From: Draconibacterium sp.
GTDB taxonomy: Bacteria > Bacteroidota > Bacteroidia > Bacteroidales > Prolixibacteraceae
DNA: 53,130 bases
Direction: 5' to 3'
Assembly: GCA_011620585.1 (NCBI GenBank)
Contig: WOYV01000111.1
Coordinates: 145,544 to 198,673, forward strand
Notes under the pieces: model-generated
What the model saw: only the letters and a program-made list of their open reading frames with translations
Told to the model about the DNA's origin: nothing
Database searches by the model: none
Position numbers and translations under genes: made by a program
Shown: positions 51,176-53,130 of the stretch, one piece after another
Position numbering within the stretch: position 1 is the first letter of the stretch
How the letters are laid out: the number at the start of each line of letters is the position of its first letter

Positions 51176-52276
51176 TTAATAACCCCATCCTGGAGGGGTT
51201 GCATATGTGCTTAAAGTAAAACCCTCTGGGTTATCAATTCTGTTATACATATTATTATCAAACCCCCAACCCCTGAATGTTACATCAGCGGAAAATTTTA
51301 CTGTAGGAATTGGTTGATACGTATCAGTTTGACTATAAACATAGTTCGTGTATAATATAAAGTTGATACTGGAAGTTTCCGGACTCATATATGAATGCCA
51401 ATCATAATATTCTACATTTGAGTAACTAGAATTAATTTTACAGCTAATTTCGCGTGTGCCAAAAACTGTATTATAGTTCCTCCATTTTCCCCACGACTTT
51501 TTTTGCCCCCTTTGATTAAGGTAAACTGTCAGATAACTGTCGTAATGCCAAAACGGAGCATCATAGATATGTACGGTTTCTCTTTCACACCAAATTTCAT
51601 TTAAAAATCGTCTATCTGAGATTCCGTCTCGCATATGCCAGGCACTATTATTCCCTGCTGGATCATCTTCCGGAAAAGTGTATTGACTTTGCCTGTCGAG
51701 TGATTTAAGCATATTGCTGACTTTAACCATTGGGTCACTTAAATACTCCTGCCAGTTATCTACTTTATTCATATCGCCGTCAAAAACAGTAACTTGTTTA
51801 TCTTTCATATATTTAATTACAGTACTCCCAATTTTTAACAAACCTTTGTTATTTAACACGGGCCTAAAAAAATTGGTATTGTATGGATAATCTATAGAGC
51901 AATCATCTTCATCTGTTTCATTAAACATCAACTCATCCTGATGTTTTTGTTTAAAAGATAAAAAGGCTTCATAAGATTCCAATTTATCATACTCATCATA
52001 TAAGCGATCATATTCAACCCTAGCGGATTTAAACCCCATTTGAGCTTCCCACGCTTCTTTTTCTGGTCTGGTCATTTTGCCAAGCATTGAGATAACGCTA
52101 TCAACAACATTCATATTCTTAAATACCAGATATCCATTCTCAACAAAAACATCTGGTTTAGTCGCTTCAAGCGACTGTACATCCACCGGCTGGTGGATTA
52201 GTTCATCACTTTTTTGGCAAGCATTAAAAATGCTTAATCCCATTGCTCCCATAGCAAACAAAACTAATTTTTTCAT
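51176..52276 (-). CDS. Lipoprotein of unknown function, paralogue B
   Basis: This 366-residue lipoprotein begins MKKLVLFAMGAMGLSIFNAC (lipobox FNAC) and continues KSDELIHQPVDVQSLEATKPDVFVENGYLVF, closely matching paralogue A at the N-terminus. Later blocks (MGFKSARVEYDR, VLNNKGLLKIGSTVIK) are recognisable, but most of the C-terminal 230 residues are different, with a Trp- and Tyr-rich end. The function is unknown; the genes nearby encode surface receptors. ATG 52276 is well supported by the signal peptide; an in-frame GTG at 52309 would add 11 residues. Its leader, unlike the protein, is nearly identical to that of paralogue A. Confidence 0.78.
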   Translation of the reverse strand: MKKLVLFAMGAMGLSIFNACQKSDELIHQPVDVQSLEATKPDVFVENGYLVFKNMNVVDSVISMLGKMTRPEKEAWEAQMGFKSARVEYDRLYDEYDKLESYEAFLSFKQKHQDELMFNETDEDDCSIDYPYNTNFFRPVLNNKGLLKIGSTVIKYMKDKQVTVFDGDMNKVDNWQEYLSDPMVKVSNMLKSLDRQSQYTFPEDDPAGNNSAWHMRDGISDRRFLNEIWCERETVHIYDAPFWHYDSYLTVYLNQRGQKKSWGKWRNYNTVFGTREISCKINSSYSNVEYYDWHSYMSPETSSINFILYTNYVYSQTDTYQPIPTVKFSADVTFRGWGFDNNMYNRIDNPEGFTLSTYATPPGWGY

Positions 52277-52294
52277 ACGTTTGTACAGTTTTGT

Positions 52295-52323
52295 GGAAAG
52301 GGGAGCCACTTACTTCCCTCTCC
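52295..52323 (-). promoter_or_regulatory. Start-proximal RNA hairpin, copy B
   Basis: The RNA arms GGAGAGGGAAG and CUCCCCUUUCC pair with one G-U and one mismatch. The fifth pair is A-U where copy A has the matching C-G-type pair, a compensatory change. It ends 18 nt before the ATG at 52276. Confidence 0.65.
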
Positions 52324-52343
52324 GGGTTTATAATTAAAACGCT

Positions 52344-52400
52344 GCAACCCGGTCCGAAGACCTATTGGTTATAAGGGCTGGGTTGCTTTTTTTAGCCCTT
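52344..52400 (-). promoter_or_regulatory. Candidate H-type pseudoknot in the leader, copy B
   Basis: On the minus-strand RNA: AAGGGCU (52400-52394), seven A, GCAACCC (52386-52380), AGCCCUU (52379-52373), the hairpin GGUC-UUCG-GACC (52362-52351), then GGGUUGC (52350-52344). Stem 1 has 7 of 7 pairs and stem 2 has 7 of 7 pairs; they interleave as in an H-type pseudoknot. Confidence 0.65.
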
Positions 52401-52495
52401 GTTTTTATATTGTTTTAATTCGTTGTCTTGCTCATCAGTTATTACTGCATGTAGAAATTGTTTTTCTATATTTCTAAAGTCAAATCAAACCAAAA

Positions 52496-52641
52496 CCATC
52501 ATCAAAAACACCACAGTGTTTCTAATTCACCCAATATAAATTACTGTCCTTTTAAAATCTGTGTTACCGACCAGGGGTTCTCCTGTGTTCAGTTAAAACA
52601 AAAATAGAATTTATTTCCGATCGGAAATGTTAAAAATTCAT
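52496..52641 (-). promoter_or_regulatory. Conserved promoter and leader block, copy B
   Basis: These 146 nt are 97 percent identical to 47571-47716 (four substitutions, no gaps). On the minus strand there is a perfect 16-bp palindrome ATTTCCGATCGGAAAT (52613-52628) and a -7 element TATTTTTG (52606-52599). The transcribed part includes CAGG-AGAACC-CCTG and AAACAC-TGTG-GTGTTT hairpins. A run of eight G (plus strand 52642-52649) adjoins its upstream edge. The part between this block and the pseudoknot (52401-52495) is not conserved with copy A. Confidence 0.78.
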
Positions 52642-52679
52642 GGGGGGGGAATTTTTATTTATTCTAAATAATAGCTACA

Positions 52680-52687
52680 TATTTTTG
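52680..52687 (+). promoter_or_regulatory. -7 element of rfaE2
   Basis: TATTTTTG fits TAnnTTTG, 45 nt before the ATG at 52733. No clear -33 element is visible. Confidence 0.4.
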
Positions 52688-52732
52688 GATGTGATTGGAA
52701 AGCGATAAATTTCGGGATAAATTCAGTCAGCT

Positions 52733-53130
52733 ATGAACTTAATGACCCGTTCAAAAATATTTAAAAGCTTCGAAGCCTTTTCGCCCATGCTTTCGATCTG
52801 GAAAGGGAGCAATCATACCATTGTTTTTACCAACGGCTGTTTCGACCTTATTCATCACGGACATGTGGATTCGCTACAAAGTGCAGCGGCTTACGGAACA
52901 AAAATGGTTGTAGGCCTTAATTCGGATGATTCGGTGCGTAAATTAAAAGGCGAAAACCGGCCAATACTTGGTGTGATGGAGCGTGCAGCAGTGCTGGCTG
53001 CTTTCGAGGCAGTAGATGCTATTGTTATTTTCGAAGAAGAAACACCGGCTGAACTCATCAAAAAAATAACTCCAAATGTGTTAATAAAAGGAGCCGAATA
53101 CGAAATAGAAGAAATTGCGGGCCACGATAC
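52733..53130 (+). CDS. rfaE2: D-glycero-beta-D-manno-heptose 1-phosphate adenylyltransferase, partial
   Basis: This is an open frame of 132 codons that runs off the window edge. TNGCFDLIHHGHVDSL (about residues 35-50) is the HxGH nucleotidyltransferase motif; VVGLNSDDSVRKLKGENRP and LAAFEAVDAIVIFEEETP follow. It matches the cytidylyltransferase-like domain of HldE (RfaE domain II), encoded here as a separate gene as in many Bacteroidota. It makes ADP-heptose for lipopolysaccharide core. The start is ATG 52733 or 52742. Confidence 0.9.
   Translation, partial: MNLMTRSKIFKSFEAFSPMLSIWKGSNHTIVFTNGCFDLIHHGHVDSLQSAAAYGTKMVVGLNSDDSVRKLKGENRPILGVMERAAVLAAFEAVDAIVIFEEETPAELIKKITPNVLIKGAEYEIEEIAGHD

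Noticed and set aside
47571-52641. Leader blocks as ends of a transposon or MITE
   Set aside because: The two copies are in the same orientation, no transposase or target duplication is visible, and each sits exactly before a lipoprotein gene. A mobile origin cannot be fully excluded.

Overview
The window is a chromosomal segment of a Bacteroidota bacterium. Support for this comes from families largely restricted to that phylum (DUF4249, DUF4252, DUF4270 and DUF4271 proteins, CarboxypepD_reg-type TonB-dependent receptors, a stand-alone HldE-type adenylyltransferase), a RecQ with an extra C-terminal domain, promoters of the TTG/TTTG-N19-20-TAnnTTTG type, and a near absence of Shine-Dalgarno sequences. 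The gene content fits Bacteroidales/Marinilabiliales (Prolixibacteraceae-like), but that placement is inference.

Layout. 1-1329: a decayed flavodoxin gene and an FNR-type reductase. 1438-2883: a polytopic GT39-like glycosyltransferase. 2913-8629: a six-gene minus-strand run (radC, two polysaccharide deacetylases alternating with FemAB-like and GNAT acyltransferases, upp). 8773-10915: rpsT, tRNA-Glu, lptB and tatC. 11152-20937: housekeeping genes (recQ, ahcY, greA, a HIT protein, dnaE, trxA) with a Rieske-like lipoprotein and a small membrane protein between them. 20955-23130: a palindromic repeat, a DUF58 gene, a phased inverted array of about 20-bp repeats, and a ParD/ParE toxin-antitoxin operon with a palindromic operator. 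23153-28319: two Tat-signal proteins (NIPSNAP, aldo/keto reductase), a ComM/YifB ATPase, a VF530-like protein and ppa. 28375-35640: rnpA-hemD-DUF4271, dus, a HigA-like mini-protein, polA, queD and mntP. 35967-41681: an ECF sigma/anti-sigma/DUF4252 operon, a DUF4270 lipoprotein, a half-length glycogen-synthase-like protein, and panC-panD. 41827-52276: an all-minus-strand accessory block of two surface cassettes, each with a TonB-dependent receptor, a DUF4249 lipoprotein and a SusD-unrelated lipoprotein of unknown function. 52733-end: rfaE2, cut by the window edge.

The most unusual material is in two places. First, both unknown lipoproteins of the 41.8-52.3 kb block sit behind long non-coding leaders. 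These share a 146-nt promoter block with only 4 differences, a palindromic operator, a candidate H-type pseudoknot and a start-proximal hairpin, although the proteins themselves are strongly diverged. One cassette also carries a 28-codon C-terminal relic of a lost receptor, and the other lipoprotein has CTG where its paralogue has ATG. Second, 22111-22369 holds 14 hexamer motifs spaced 20-21 nt apart that switch strand at one centre, so that the arms can pair rung by rung.

Functional links: TatC could export the two Tat-signal proteins. LptB, RfaE2, the GT39-like protein and the deacetylase operon concern envelope glycans and LPS. The TonB-receptor/DUF4249 pairs and lipoproteins concern the outer-membrane surface.
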